A DNA stretch of 64,000 bases from Castanea sativa (GCF_040712315.1 NC_134015.1:20895614-20959613); one strand, 5' to 3'; positions 11,917 through 25,210 are shown, numbered from the stretch's first letter. The notes: a model not told the origin generated them from the letters alone. Translations and numbers: made by a program.

Positions 11917-12256
11917 TGTTAAGTATTAGATAGGTTATACATATCTTTGTTGTTTGTATTTTGTACATATAGGAGTAAACTACAGTAGCTTAGTATAGTT
12001 GATGATATATTTCTGTCGTTTAATACTGTACAGTTGATGAGTTAGCTAGGTTAGTTATAAATTTAATACACATGTACAGCAGTTTGTATTGGGTGAATAT
12101 TTCTGTTACTGTTCACACCTCTGTTCTCACTATATAAGAGAACAGAGTCTGATAATTTAATACAAGAAATTCATTTTACAAGTTTACATTTCTCTCTCTC
12201 TCTGGTTCGTATTTCCTCTATTGATAGAACCTTCGAAGCTTGTATGTGATTCAATA
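11917..12256 (+). repeat. 5' LTR of copia 1
   Basis: Begins TGTTAAGTATTAG and ends TGATTCAATA, directly before the primer-binding site. The end is set at ATA, not CA, because the 3' LTR ends with the same bases immediately before the AAGGA target copy. CACTATATAAGAG at about 12129-12141 is a plausible TATA box. Confidence 0.9.
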
Positions 12257-12270
12257 TGGTATTAGAGCTG
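12257..12270 (+). other. Primer-binding site of copia 1
   Basis: TGGTATTAGAGCTG lies next to the LTR. It matches the initiator tRNA-Met complement typical of copia elements (TGGTATCAGAGC) with a C-to-T change at one position. Confidence 0.85.
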
Positions 12271-12723
12271 AACTAACTCAGAGATCTTTCAAGTCAGGTA
12301 ATCTCTGATTCTTCCTAGTTCAATTACATTCTTTCTTGATTTCTTAATGCTTCTTTCAAATCAACTAGAAATTTTCTTCATCATGTTTCTGTTGATTCTT
12401 GCATTAAGATCATCATCTTCTTGATTATGTTTTTCTTGTTCATAATTGAAATTGAAATCTTCGATCTTAGGGTTTCAATTTCCAATTTACAATTTTATGT
12501 TGTGAACTCATCAAGATTGCGAATTGCATCTTGATTTCTTAGGGTTTCAATTCCCAATTCATACCTTTCTGTTGTGATCTTATCAAGATTGTCAATTGCA
12601 TCTTTATTTGACCTAGTTTCAGTGTTTGTTTCTTGAAGAACTCTCTAGAAAATCAATTCTTGATTTTTCGTTTTTCCTAATTCTAGCTTGAGACTCTAAA
12701 TCATCATCAATTTTGCACTAAGT

Positions 12724-15700
12724 ATGTCTGAAAGCACCTCTAGTACTACTGCTCCTACTGTCCAGCCTTGGGAAAACACCTCTAGTCTCTATTTCCTGTC
12801 TAGTGGAGATAACCCAGGTGTTTCTTTGGTAGTTCAACCTCTCGTTGAAGAAAATTATAGCACTTGAAGTAGGGCAATTCTCATTTCTTTGGATGCCAAG
12901 ACCAAATTGGGTTTCATTGATGGCTCTATTCCTAAGCCCCAATCTGTTGATCATCCATATCACAGAGCTTGGTGTAAGTGTAACAGCACAGTCTTAGCTT
13001 GGTTATTTAATTCTGTTTCTAAGGATTTACAACCAAGTATAGTTTATTTCAAGACTGCCAGAGATGTATGGGTTGACTTACAGTACAGATATGGCCAAGG
13101 AAATGGACCTAGAATCTATGAATTAAGGAAAGAGATTAGTACCCTGACCCAAGAAGATTTAACTATCAATGCATACTACACCAAATTCAAGGGACTTTGG
13201 GATGAATTTTCAAATTACAGGACATGTACATGTGGTCATCAAATTGAGGACTGCACTATGTCTTTTCTGATGGGGTTGAATGAGACATATGCAGCTATCA
13301 AAGGACAGATTCTCCTTATGGAACCTGTGCCTCCTTTGAGCAAAGTGTTCTCTCTTTTGAGCAAAGTGTTCTCTCTTTTGCTTCAAGATGAGAAGCAGAG
13401 AAAGATGGGTGCTAGGAAGAGAGTCTTGGTTGATACATCAGCAACTTTAGCAGCTCTAGGATCAAAGTCCGGTAACACCAAGAATTTTACTAAGCCTAAG
13501 AGTGGTAGACCACAATGCACTCATTGTGGAGCCATGGGACATGTTGTTGACAAGTGTTATAAACTGCATGGCTACCCTCCTAGGTACAAGTTCAAGAACA
13601 AGGGTGGTCAGCCTTTGGCAAACAATGTCATTGCTGCTGAAGATCATGCTAGTGAACCTATCACACTCACCAAGACTGAATATCAGCAATTGATTGGATT
13701 ATTGAACTCTCAATGTCATTTTGGCACTCAAGCTCCACCAGAGGCATGTTTGAACAACACTCCTCAGGTTGCTACTGTCATTACTCAGCCTTCAGTGACT
13801 GTTCCAGCCCAAGAGTTATCAGGTAGTTGCCTTTCACCTTCCCTTGAGCATTCTGTCTTCCCTTCAAGTGTCAATATTTGCTTTTCTCCTTCTCTTGAGC
13901 AATCTATTTTTTCTTCAACTGTCAATACCTCTCATATTAGTTCCTATGATTGGATTCTTGATAGTGGTGCAACTGACCACATGGTGCATTCCATTCATTT
14001 TTTTTACTTCTATTACTTCTTCTGTTCAGATTTCAGTTAGACTTCCTAATGGTGACATGGTTCAAGTGACTCACATTGGAACTGTTAAAATTTCAGCAAC
14101 TCTAACTCTAGACCATGTCCTTTGCATTCCTAGTTTTTCTTTCAACCTTATTTCCATAAGTAAACTGACTCAAAATTCCTTTTGCTGCTGTGTTTTTCTT
14201 TCTCATTATTGTTTTCTTCAGGACTTACAGCACTGAAAGATGATTGGGTTGGGTAAGAGACATGGAGGACTGTATACTTTGCAGAGTACTAATTCCATCA
14301 CCTTACCCTCTTCTGTTTTAGAGGTTTTATCTAGATTACCATCTTTTCTTTGTAATAAAAGTGTCAATGCATGTGATCTTGTCTCTTCTCATGCTGTTGT
14401 TACTTCCAATAATGTTGTTAGATTGTGGCATTACAGATTGGGACACCCCTCTTCACAAAGATTAGCTTTGTTGAATTCTATTGTACCTGATTTGACTTCT
14501 TGTAATAATAACAATTCTTTTGATTGTTATATCTGTCGTTTGGCCAAGCAACACAAATTACCTTTTCCCAAATCTACAAGTGTTTCTCTATCTTGTTTTG
14601 ATTTGATCCATGCTGATATTTGGGGACCTTATTTTACCCCTTCATTGAATGGCTCAAGATACTTTCTTACTTTGGTTGATGATCATAGTAGATGTACTTG
14701 GGTTTATTTAATGAAACATAAATCTGATGCTTCTTCCTTAATTCAGAATTTCTTCCAAATGATTCTAACTCAATTCAAGGTTCCAATTAAGGTGCTTAGG
14801 ACTGACAATGGTCCTGAATTTGCCCTTTCTTCATTTTATGCTTCCAAAAGTATTTTACACTAGCTATCTTGTGTTGAAACACCACAGCAAAATGCTGTTG
14901 TTGAAAGAAAACATCAGCATTTGTTGAATGTTGCAAGAGCCTTGAGATTTCATGCCAATTTACCTTTAAAATTCTGGGGGGATTGTGTTCTTACAGCCAT
15001 ATATCTTATCAATAGACTTCCTAGTCCTCTTCTAGGTAATCTCACACCTTATCAAAAACTTTTGGGTCATTCTCCATCTTATCATCATCTTAGATCTTTT
15101 GGCTGCCTATGTTATGCCTCTACTTTGGCTAGAAATAGATCCAAGTTTGATCCTAGGGCTAAGGCATGCATATTTCTTGGCTATCCTTTTGGAACCAAAG
15201 GGTATAAGTTGTATGATTTGTCCACCAAATGTGTCTTTCTCTCTAGAGATGTCATTTTCAAAGAGTCTATCTTTCCTTTCAAACATTGGTTGTCTAAATC
15301 TGCCCCTAGTCTTTCTTCCACTTCTCCCAATATTTTTCCCTGTCAACCTTCACTTCCTAAGTCCATTTCTCCTCTTTCTGCTGAGTTTTCTCTTCCTTTC
15401 AGTTCTAATGACCTTGCTGTGCCTCCTGATGAGTTTCCAGATCTTGTTCATCCTAATCTGGATTCTTCTCAAGATGTTATTGTTGTTCCACCTGACCCTC
15501 CTGTTCTTGCTGCTCCCTTACCTGATTTACCTGTTGTTAGAAGGTCTAATAGGTCTCATAAACCTCCCTCATACCTTCATGATTATCACTGCAATTTAGC
15601 TTCTACAAATATTTCTAGTCTTCACTGCAATATGGCCTCACTCATACCTTCCCATGATTCCATGTTTACTGACAGTCCAGGTATCCTTTATCCGCTTTCC

Positions 15701-17300
15701 TCTACTCTTTCTTATACTAAGTTGTCTACTACACATAGAGTTTTTTCTGTTGCCTTGTCTGTTGCCAAGGAACCTACTTCCTATGCTGAAGCTTTACCTG
15801 ATCCCTTGTGGCAAACTGCCATGAAGGCTGAGATTGATGCACTTCAGGCCAATCAGACTTGGGTAATGACCAAACTGCCTCCTGGTAAGGTGCCTATTGG
15901 GTGCAAGTGGGTGTACAAAATTAAGCTTCAAGCTGATGGTTCTATTGAAAGGTACAAGGCTAGACTTGTTGCTAAGGGCTTCACTCAGACTGAGGGAATT
16001 GATTACTATGAAACTTTATCTCCTGTGGTAAAATTTGTAACTGTTAGAACTCTTTTGGCTATGGCTGCTGTGTATGGTTGACATCTCTCTCAATTGGATG
16101 TTAATAATGCGTTCTTGCATGGGGATTTAAATGAGGAAGTGTATATGGTTCCTCCTCCAGGATTTGGCAGCAAGGGGGAGGTGTGCAGACTCACCAAGTC
16201 TCTTTATGGCTTGAAGCAAGCAAGCAAGCAGGCAGTGGTTTGCTAAGCTCTCATTCACTCTTCTTGATCATGGTTTTACTCAATCTAAGTCAGACTATTC
16301 TGTCTTCACTAAGGTCAGCAAGGGTTCAATTCTCATCTTACTAGTCTATGTGGATGATATTCTAATAGCTAGCAATAATGTGGAGGCAGTCAATGCTTTC
16401 AAGGTTTTTCTAGATGACAAGTTCAAACTGAAAGATCTTGGTACCTTGAAGTATTTCTTAGGCCTTGAGGTTGCAAGGACTATGAAAGGTATTAGTTTGT
16501 GTCAAAGGAAGTTTACTTTAGAACTGCTTTCTGATACGGGTCTACTAGCAAGTAAACCAACTAATGTGCCTATGGATCAAACAACCAAGTTTAGGAGCTC
16601 AATGGGAGAGGATGTTCCAGACCCATCCTTATATAGAAAAATTATAGGGAAGCTACTCTATTTGACTCTCACCAGACCTAACATCTGTTACTCAGTGCAT
16701 AAACTGAGTCAGTTTATGAGTTCTCCTAAAATTCCACACCTACAAGCAGCCTATAAAGTGCTTAAGTATCTAAAGAAGACACCAGGAAAAGGCTTATTTC
16801 TCTCTGTGAGTTCAGAATTAAGACTCAAAGCCTACTGTGATGCTGACTGGGCAGCCTGTCCAGACACCAGAAGGTCAGTTTTAGGATTCTATGTTTTCCT
16901 TGGTGATTCTCTCATATCTTGGAAATGTAAAAAACAGCAAGTGGTGTCTAGATCATCAGCAGAATCAGAGTATCGAGAAATGGCTACTGCCACAAGTGAG
17001 ATTGTTTGGTTGTTGACCTTGCTTAGAACTTTTGGTTTAGATCACAATCAGCCAGCCGCTTTGTACTGTGATAGTAAGGCAGCTTTATATATTGCTGCAA
17101 ATCCTGTGTTCCACGAAAGAACGAAGCATATAGAGGTTGACTGCCACTTTATTCGAGACAAAATTTATGGAATCATTAAGACATTCCATGTTCCTACTCG
17201 ACATCAAATTGCTGATTTCTTCACAAAGGCACTTGGATATAAACAGTTCTACTTCCTTCTGTCCAAGATGAACTTAATCAACATTTATAGTTCATCTTGA
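12724..17300 (+). pseudogene. Copia 1 gag-pol, with stops and frameshifts
   Basis: Starts at ATG 12724. Gag covers about 12724-13700 with a CCHC knuckle (CTHCGAMGHVVDKCYKLHG). The protease motif DSGATDHM is at about 13960. The pre-integrase zinc region and integrase core follow (HADIWGPY, DNGPEF), then RT (WVYKIKLQADG, YVDDILIA at about 16350) and RNase H (YCDADWAACPDTRRS, SRSSAESEYREM). Breaks: TGA at 12865-12867 in place of a usual Trp; a T-run frameshift at about 14000; TGA at 14234; TAG at 14861-14863 with the frame open on both sides; TGA at 16079-16081 in place of a usual Trp; and a frameshift in a GCAA repeat at about 16220-16240. No autonomous activity is expected. Confidence 0.92.
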
Positions 17301-17307
17301 GGGGGAG
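17295..17307 (+). other. Polypurine tract of copia 1
   Basis: The purine stretch GAGGGGGAG, immediately before the 3' LTR at 17308, is the usual plus-strand primer position. Confidence 0.8.
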
Positions 17308-17647
17308 TGTTAAGTATTAGATAGGTTGTACATATCTTTGTTATTTGTATTTTGTACATATAGGAGTAAACTACAGTAGCTTAGTATAGTTGATGACATA
17401 TTGTTGTCGTTTAATACTGTACAGTTGATGAGTTAGCTAGGTTAGTTATAGATTTAATACACGTGTACAACAGTTTGTATTAGGTGAATATTTCTGTTAC
17501 TGTTCACACCTCTGTTCTCACTATATAAGAGAACAGAGTCTGATAATTTAATACAAGAAATTCATTTTACAAGTTTACTTTTCTCTCTCTCTATGGTTCG
17601 TATTTCCTCCATTGATAGAACCTTCGAAGCTTGTATGTGATTCAATA
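17308..17647 (+). repeat. 3' LTR of copia 1
   Basis: 340 bp, same ends as the 5' copy. It is followed by AAGGA (17648-17652), the second copy of the target site, and then the resumed PTAC3 exon. Confidence 0.92.
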
Positions 17648-17701
17648 AAGGAAACTTTGGGGATCCACTATCCTTGTATCTTCGGGCTTTATGTCGAGAA
17701 G
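17648..17701 (+). pseudogene. PTAC3: PTAC3 exon D, right part
   Basis: After the duplicated AAGGA the sequence encodes NFGDPLSLYLRALCRE and ends one base into a Gly codon, with donor GTGTGC at 17702. This joins exactly to the left part at 11916 once the element and one copy of the duplication are ignored. Confidence 0.92.
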
Positions 17702-18748
17702 GTGTGCATATACTATATTATGTTGTAACAGTAATACATATTTCTAATCATTTGATTTCTTCCTTTCTTTCAATACATATTTGCTAGAGATTTTGAACCA
17801 TGCAATCTAAAATCATGCTTGAATAAATTGTAGCCTAAAATTTATGCAATAGTGGTGGCTAGAAGTTATGCCAATCTGTTAATTTGTATAAGCTAGGTAG
17901 CATGGGAACCAAACTGTCATGCAAGATACTTCCTCAAAGACTTATGACATTTTGCAATAGTGAGAGTGTCAATGCCTAAAATTGTTTGTAGATGTTGAAA
18001 TAGTGTCTAACTGTTTGTCAAGTCTTTTCTATCATCTCTTACGTGATAGTTGTTAGATCATACATGAAATAAATCAAGTCGAAAAGTGTTTCATTGCCCT
18101 GAGTGGTTGATGGAGGATATAAGCTTTAATGGGCTCTGATACCAATTTTGATGTTGGATCTTTAGAAATTTGACACTATATTAGGATTCCTATATGACCT
18201 TGAAGGATTCTTGAATGAGGTTTATTGTTGAAGGGTTCAAATATGGTTAGGTGAATAAAGATTAGATCTTGAGGGAATTCGATGGTTGTTTGGCGTTGAA
18301 ACAGTAAATTGAACTAGAAACAAATAATATGAAGGCAATTACACCCTTAAAGCTCTATCCTAATTTTATTGACTAAATTGCCAAATTGTTTTCTAGAAAG
18401 TTTAGGACTTCTAAAGAATATTTTCGTAGAAAGAATCAGACTCCTAATAAGAAATAAAATTAATTAAGAGCTTCTAAACCAAATAGAAAAAGAACTCAAA
18501 ACATAAAATATGACTTATGGGTCTCTTGTGCAGCTCACTCTACAAAATATGGACTAACCTAACAACCCCTGTTTTGGTAAAACTTCATGAATATTGAACC
18601 AACAACTTTCTTACGTGCAGCCTGCAATGGAGATTAGGCTTATTAGGATTAAGTTTAGTCTAGGGTTTCTAGTAGTTTCTCTTAGCCTTGTATGTGCTTG
18701 CTTGTGTTTAAACTAAGGATTTATAAGATAGATTTTTTTTTTTTGATA
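17702..18748 (+). other. PTAC3 intron D-E, left part
   Basis: AT-rich intron with no gene or clear repeat until the LINE target site at 18749. Confidence 0.55.
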
Positions 18749-21700
18749 AATAACAGAATTATATTTTTTTTTTGATAGGTAACATAAAATTTTATTAAGA
18801 AAAAATAGCTAACTCGAGTACATTGGCGATGTATAGTGGGGGCATAAATCAAGAACCAAAATTATAATGATCAAGTACAAAAGGAAGGGAAAAACAAGAA
18901 AAATGCAGCAATGCCGCACTTCAAACAAGGAGAGTATGTTAGAAAAATGACTTAATCTCTAGCAAAGACCGTTCACATCCCTCAAAGCATCTAGCCTTTC
19001 GTTCGCTCCAAATACACCACATCAAGCAATGCGGCACAATTCTCCAAAATTCTATATTGTGATGTCATTCGAATTTACCTTGCCAAGACTCAAACACCTC
19101 AATTACATTATGAGGGATTACCCAATGAAGACCAAACAAACAAAACACCAAAGACCACAGCTCAAAAGCTATGGGGAAATGAAACAGAAGATGATCCACC
19201 GCCTCCCCACACCTCTTACACATGTAATACCAATAAAGAACAATAATATGTCTTTTGCGAAAGTTATCAGTTGTAAGAATCTTACCTAAAGAAGCTGACC
19301 ATGAAAAGAAAGCCACCCTTGGAGGAACCTTCGATTGCCACACCAACCTCCAAGGGAAAGAAAGAGTAGGAGGATAGAAAGAAAGATAAAAACCTCTAAC
19401 CTCAATACTCCTTACTGGCATCCAAATAACCTTATCAGGGCCAACTCCATGCACTTTCGAAGATTAAACAGTGTCCATAAATCTGTCAAAAGAATCTTCC
19501 TCCCAATCCTGCGGTGAATGACTAAAATGAAGATTCCAATGAATTCTCTCACCAAACCAACACATGACCTCTGCCATTGAAGAGTCCCTTGCCTTACTAA
19601 GATAGTAAAGTTTTGGAAAAGCCTCTTTGAGAGTACAATCCCCACACTACACAAGCTTCCAAAACTTCACTCTATTACCATTACCCACATCATACTGTAG
19701 AGAAAATTAACCAGCTGCTTCTAATAAATTTTCAGAGGCTAACACCATATGCACTTGTCACTTTTTTTGTGCAACAACCACCCCAAACATTCCCTTATTT
19801 CGTCTCTATAACCCTCCTCCGTAATGTATCTATCTCTAAATCATACCTCCATAACCATTTGCCTAACAAGGCAGGGTTAAAACTTCTCAATTGTCTTATA
19901 CCTAGCCCCACACCTGCATTGGCTTACAAACCTTAGCCCATTTCACCAGGTGTAATTTAGCATCCCCACTACTACCACTCCAAAGAAAATCTCTCTGTAA
20001 CTTCTCCATGCGATTAGCAACCTTCCCAAGTAAAGGAAGAATGGAAAGGAAATAAGTAGGTAAGGAGGAGAGGGTACTTTTAATAAGAGTTACCTTACCC
20101 CCCTTAGATAAATAAAGCCTCTTCCATCTTGCTAGTCTTTGCTCCATCTTCTCTAATATAGGACTCCAGATTGATAGCTCCTTGAATTTAGCGCCCAAGG
20201 GAAGTCCCAAATATTTCAAAGGAAGGGAAGAATGCCTACAACCCAATAGCCCCACCAACACATCCAGATTATGTATCTCTCCAACTGCCGACTGGTACCA
20301 ATTCTGATTTTCCCAAGTTAATTTCTAAACCTAAAGCTTCCTCAAATCTAGTCAGAATCTCCCTCAAAGTAACTAACTGATTAGGGTCAGCATTACAAAA
20401 AATTAGAGTGTCATTTGCAAATAAAAGATGAGACATTCTCATCGAAGTACTAGGGGTAGAACCTACATAGAAACTCAAAAGCTATCCAGTAGCTACTGCC
20501 ACATCCAACATACAGCTCAAAGCCTCCATGACAACATCAAAGAGCAACAGAGATAGAGGATCTCCTTGCCTAATTCCCCTAGTGCGTCCAAAAAAATCCG
20601 AAGGACTCCCATTAATCAAGATGGAAAATTTAACAATCGAAATGCAACATATAATTTATTTTCTCCACATATCCAAAAATCCACAAAGCTACAACAAATA
20701 CATTAAAAAATTCCAATTCACGTAATCGTATGCTTTCTCCACATCCAACTCACACCACCCTAGGAATCCGTGTCTTCAATCTACTATCAATACATTCATA
20801 AGCAATTAACACAGAAATTAAAATTTGCTTACCTTTCAAGAATGCATTCTGAGAATTTGAAATAGGCCCATGAGCCACCCTTTGGAACTGATTAGCCAAC
20901 ACCTTCGAAATAAGCTTGTAAATCCTACCAATTAAACTGATAGGTCGAAAATCCTTGATTTCCACAGCATCTACCTTTTTAGGGGAAAAAAAGAAGTATT
21001 AAGACTCTTCTAAAAAACAGCTTGAGTATGGAAGTTTTAAAAGACTTCCATAATCTCTTTCTTCAAAACACTCTAACAAGACTGGAAGAATGCCATGGAA
21101 AACCCATCTGGGCTAGGAGCCTTATCACCATTAAAGCCATTAAGCACCCCATACACCTCTTCCTCGTTAAACAACCTATATAACCAAATAGCATTTTCTT
21201 CAGAAATTCTAGTTTATTCCACGTCATTAAGGACGTGTCTATTAACCACATTCTCTTAATAAAGCTGCCTATAGAAATGAGAAATGCAAATGCACTCTGC
21301 TATGTCCTCCGGATTCAAGGACAGTTCTCCATCCACCATAAGCCTATCTATGGAATTTAACCTCCTAGGAGAATTGGCTATATGATGGAAAAATTTAGTA
21401 TTCTTGTCTTCTTCTAATACAAAGCACTCTAGATTTTTGCCTCCAACAAATTTCTTCCAAAAGAGAAGTTTTTTCTAGCTCACCATAGATTCTTTCCAAA
21501 TCCAGCTTTTCCCTGTCCGTTAGTCCACGACCCTCCTCAATAGTTCTCTGGTCCACTAAGATCCCTTCACAACTGTTTCCCCCATTCTTCTACATTTCCA
21601 AACACCTCCACATTCTATTTTTTCAAAAGCTTTAGTTTGTTTGCCCAAAAAAAACTCGGAGCACATTGAAAATGATAAGATTCCTACCAAGAATGCGCCC

Positions 21701-21972
21701 TATCCGCAAAACCGTCATCCTTAAGCCACATGTTCTCAAATTTAAAAGGCCTCTTGCTCGGATGAAAAGAACCACCCTCTAGGACAGTCGGAAAGTGATC
21801 CGATAATAACCTAGACATTCTTTGCTGGCAAACCATAGGAAACTTATCCTCCCAATCTGCTGAGAACAAAAATGTATCCAGCCTAGCCTTCAAAGCAACT
21901 TATCGAGAATTAGACCAAGTAAAAGTTCCTCCTTCCAAGGGGAGATCAATAGACCAAATAACGGAATTATAT
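18749..21972 (-). mobile_element. 5'-truncated L1-type LINE with target duplications
   Basis: The element itself is 18765-21956 on the minus strand. Its 3' end is the T run at 18765-18773 (a poly-A tail on the minus strand). Target copies AATAACAGAATTATAT (18749-18764) and AATAACGGAATTATAT (21957-21972) differ at one base. It retains the end of the endonuclease domain, the reverse transcriptase and the C-terminal zf-RVT domain, so it is cut at its 5' end, as usual for LINEs. All frames are broken. Confidence 0.92.
19065..21893 (-). pseudogene. L1 ORF2 remnant: endonuclease end, reverse transcriptase, zf-RVT
   Basis: Reading leftwards: endonuclease C-terminal part (21893-21684, RLLSDHFPTVLEGG); RT start (20965-20750, [16 protein letters not shown]); RT catalytic region (20478-20269), where the usual FADD reads FANDT, so one catalytic Asp is Asn; the downstream RT-connected region (20261-19902, LPLKYLGLPLGAKFK); and the zf-RVT zinc-binding domain (19454-19065, WQSKVPPRVAFFSW). 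Several stops and frame changes separate these blocks. The family is clear; activity is excluded. Confidence 0.9.
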
Positions 21973-23095
21973 TAATAGAAAATCCAAGTCCACCGGGGGT
22001 GTACATAAGATTGAAATTAAGTATGTTTATGTTTCTTTATTGGTTTGACTTCTGTGTAGGAGAGATTTTTTTTGCCAAGCAAATCTATTCAAGTCTATAA
22101 ACATAGGTAGCGTTAATGTTGGTGAATCTAATCTACTCTTTTGGTCCATTTTGTAATAATTTCTTCTTTTTAGGATTAATGGTTAATAATATGGTTTTAT
22201 AGCGGAGGGTTTTTATCCAAAATTTGTCTTTTCTCATTTAAGTTCAAAAACCCATGTGTTCAGGAGTGTCAGAATTATTATTGATGATTAAATCTGTCAC
22301 TTCACATACTTATTTTGTAGGACAAGTGACCTCTCAAGCCAAAGTTTGACACCATATTAGGACTCATCTATTCCAAATTTTTATGCTTTAAGTTAACCGA
22401 CAATGTTTATAAAGCACCCCCTACACTAACATGATTATTTGTAATAACAAAAATTAAATGTTAATGATGGAGTTTCATGTTTATTTTGAGGCATGGTTTC
22501 TAGTTTCTCTGCAGTCTTCTTTTTCTTTCTCAGTGTGCATTGGAATAGCTCTCTATTTTGCTGTTTCAACATGTGCTACTAACTTACAAAATAATTTAAA
22601 CCTTTGTCTGTATGTTGAATTGTTGATAACAATATTATTTTGACTAATAATTTTTATGTAATGAGGGCTTGACTATTTGAGTTGAGCCATGTATGAGGCT
22701 GGCCATTGTTGTTTAGGTTTTTACTTTAGGATCTAGCATAGTAGCTTGGAAGATTTCTGTTTAGAAAATAATTAATTCTTAGTCTACAATGGAATCACAA
22801 GTTATGTCACCAGATGTTGTATTAGGACCTTCTAGTAGTCATTATCTTTGTTCAAATTCTATCATTAATTAAAACTCAGTATACATTTTTTCAGGTTAGT
22901 TTGTAGTGCTTCTACCCATAGTTTATTGTTCTAGCTTTTAGGTTTATTACAGCTGTGGATTACTACCTCTTTAATAATCTAGTAGGTTCAAAGAATACAT
23001 ATTTATTCACTGTGTTTTTTACTTACGTTTTGGATTTTTCTTCATTCGACGTCACTAAGAAATGTTTCTGAGCTCGTACTCATGTTCAAATCCAG
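21973..23095 (+). other. PTAC3 intron D-E, right part
   Basis: AT-rich intron sequence with no gene or recognisable repeat. It ends with the acceptor CAAATCCAG at 23095. Confidence 0.55.
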
Positions 23096-23264
23096 GCAGG
23101 ATTGTTGAGTTGCTAGAAGCTTTAGAAGCTATGGCAAAAGATAACCAACCAATTCCACCACGAGCCATGATCTTGAGCAGGAAGTACCGGTCTTTAGTGA
23201 GCTCATGGATTGAACCTCTACAAGAAGAAGCTGAACTTGGATATGAGATTGATTACATTGCTAG
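23096..23264 (+). pseudogene. PTAC3: PTAC3 exon E
   Basis: Encodes RIVELLEALEAMAKDNQPI and RKYRSLVSSWIEPLQEEAE, ending DYIA plus two bases of an Arg codon. Both splice phases agree with exons D and F. No lesion is seen in 169 bases. Confidence 0.9.
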
Positions 23265-24818
23265 GTTTGCTTTATAATCAATATATTACTACAGTGCTGC
23301 GAGTCTATTCATTGACATTCATTATTTTAGTTATTTCATTGAGTGTAAATTGCAAGCTAAAAAGTGTACGTTCCTGTGTACTAGAGCTAAGCAACATTTT
23401 CACTGATGAAAATACCAAGTACACAGGGAGTATACATGGAACAACATATCAAACTCTCTAAGTAAAAGATCAAGCATATTCAGGAATGAACACAATGAAA
23501 AAAGAGACCTTCATGTCTTTTTTATACAATTTTGTATTATGTTATAAGTTTTAGCCCTCCATTCTATAATTTCTTATTTTTAGATTTGCCGAATGCTCTG
23601 TTCCCCTATTGTGCACAGCAGCATTGTTTCTAATCTATATCTGTATTATATTAAGAAATTTTGTCTCTCTGCCACTTAGATGTAGACAAATGTAAGAATA
23701 TTGTATAGACAAATATGTTCTCAATATTTCATCGTTAGTCTTCTAAATAGCAAAATAGCTTTCATGGTAGACCATCTTGGCATGAAACTAAATTGATTCT
23801 TCAATATTGTTATTTTGTGTGTTAATCTATGTTCTATCACTTTTTCCCAGTGTTTCATCATGTGACTGAAACTTAATTCCATGGCAATTTGTACAGTTTA
23901 AAACATCTCCTTTGTTCAAGCTCCACCACCTAATTCTTGGGTTCTCTGTCTACTGTATCTTCTTTCCATCTTCTAATACAAATATCTAGCACTAGCAGCT
24001 GATGTTGTGGTTACATTCTTTCTTTGTCTCACCTTTGCAATCTATACAACATTTACTATCAAATTTTGGATTAAGGATGAAATCTGTTTGGCTAATGATT
24101 GTCTAACTTTTGATGTTAATTTGTGTGTGAATCTCTTCTTGAATCAAAGTGTTCATCAATATCAATTCACTTATGGTTGTGAAGTCTAAAATGGCATTTC
24201 TTGATTCTTTCTTACTGCATTCAAATCCCCCTCTCTTTTCCAGCATTATCCTTCAGGTCTCCTCCAATTAAAATATCCAAGTTGGTAACACATGCATCAA
24301 TTCATTTATTTAAAATTTATTTCTTAATGTTTTCTTCCAACTCTATTTGAGGAACATACACTGTAACTATATTAATTGTCTCTTCTCTTAAATCAAGTTA
24401 TTTATCAATAAAATTTTATCCTCTATCATCATAACCTCAACAATTCTTCAAGAATTTTATCTACGATTATCCTTTCCCCATTTTTATTTTTATCTTTTTA
24501 TGGATATTGTAATTTATATCTTGTATGTTCAACTTCCCTAGATTTCTCACCTAGCCACTTAAGTGTGAATTTGTTTATTCTCCTTCTGGTCATTGTATCT
24601 ATTATTTTTCCCAGTTTCCCAATTAAAGACCCTTTATTCCATGACTATATGAGTCCTATTATCATGAAATAGCATCTTTACCTTTTGCTTGTGGAATCAA
24701 AACTCAAATATTGAATAGCAATTGATGGGTCTTTTGACGTTTTATTTTGCTTCAAATATTTTATTTGATCATTTATTTCTTCATTTTTTTCCAGGCATGT
24801 TTTACCATTGGTCTAGTG
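23265..24818 (+). other. PTAC3 intron E-F, left part
   Basis: AT-rich intron without recognisable gene. It ends with the copia 2 target copy TAGTG (24814-24818). Confidence 0.55.
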
Positions 24819-25176
24819 TGTTAGAAGTTAAACTTGTTTGTAATTAATCGTTCATAAATAAGTGAGTTTCATAAGTTAATGTAGTGGGAAGTTTATTGAA
24901 GTTATGTGTGAGATTTATGAATGTAAGAGTTAGAAAATAAATGTAGTGAGAGTTAAAGGTTGGATGGTGTACTATATAAACCGATTCATCCGTCAAGTTC
25001 TAAGCAAGAGTTGTAGAGAAATACAAGACCTTATAGAGTTCTAACTCTTCCCTCTCCACTCTCTCTCTCTTTATTTAATTTGTGAGTGTGAGTCTCTTCT
25101 ACACACTAAGTAGTGTGTGGATATTTGTGAGAGTAAGTGAGGAAAGGCCCATCAGTATTTTGTTTTATTTCCAACA
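24819..25176 (+). repeat. 5' LTR of copia 2
   Basis: Starts TGTTAGAAGTTAAAC and ends TTTCCAACA. ACTATATAAACC at about 24970 is a likely TATA box. A CT microsatellite lies near the end. Confidence 0.92.
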
Positions 25177-25179
25177 AAG

Positions 25180-25192
25180 TGGTATCAGAGCC
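25180..25192 (+). other. Primer-binding site of copia 2
   Basis: TGGTATCAGAGCC, three bases after the LTR, matches the initiator tRNA-Met complement used by copia elements. Confidence 0.92.
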
Positions 25193-25210
25193 AATCGATT
25201 CGTGGTGAGA

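Larger units (their letters stand above)
11917..17647 (+). mobile_element. Ty1/copia LTR retrotransposon 1, inserted in PTAC3 exon D
   Basis: Complete structure: target duplication AAGGA, 340-bp LTR, tRNA-Met-type primer site, gag-pol in copia order (gag, protease, integrase, RT, RNase H), purine tract before 17308, 340-bp LTR, AAGGA. The LTRs differ at about a dozen positions by eye (roughly 3-4%), so the insertion is not new but not ancient. The coding region is broken by stops and frameshifts (see the gag-pol entry). It lies in the same orientation as the host gene. Confidence 0.95.
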
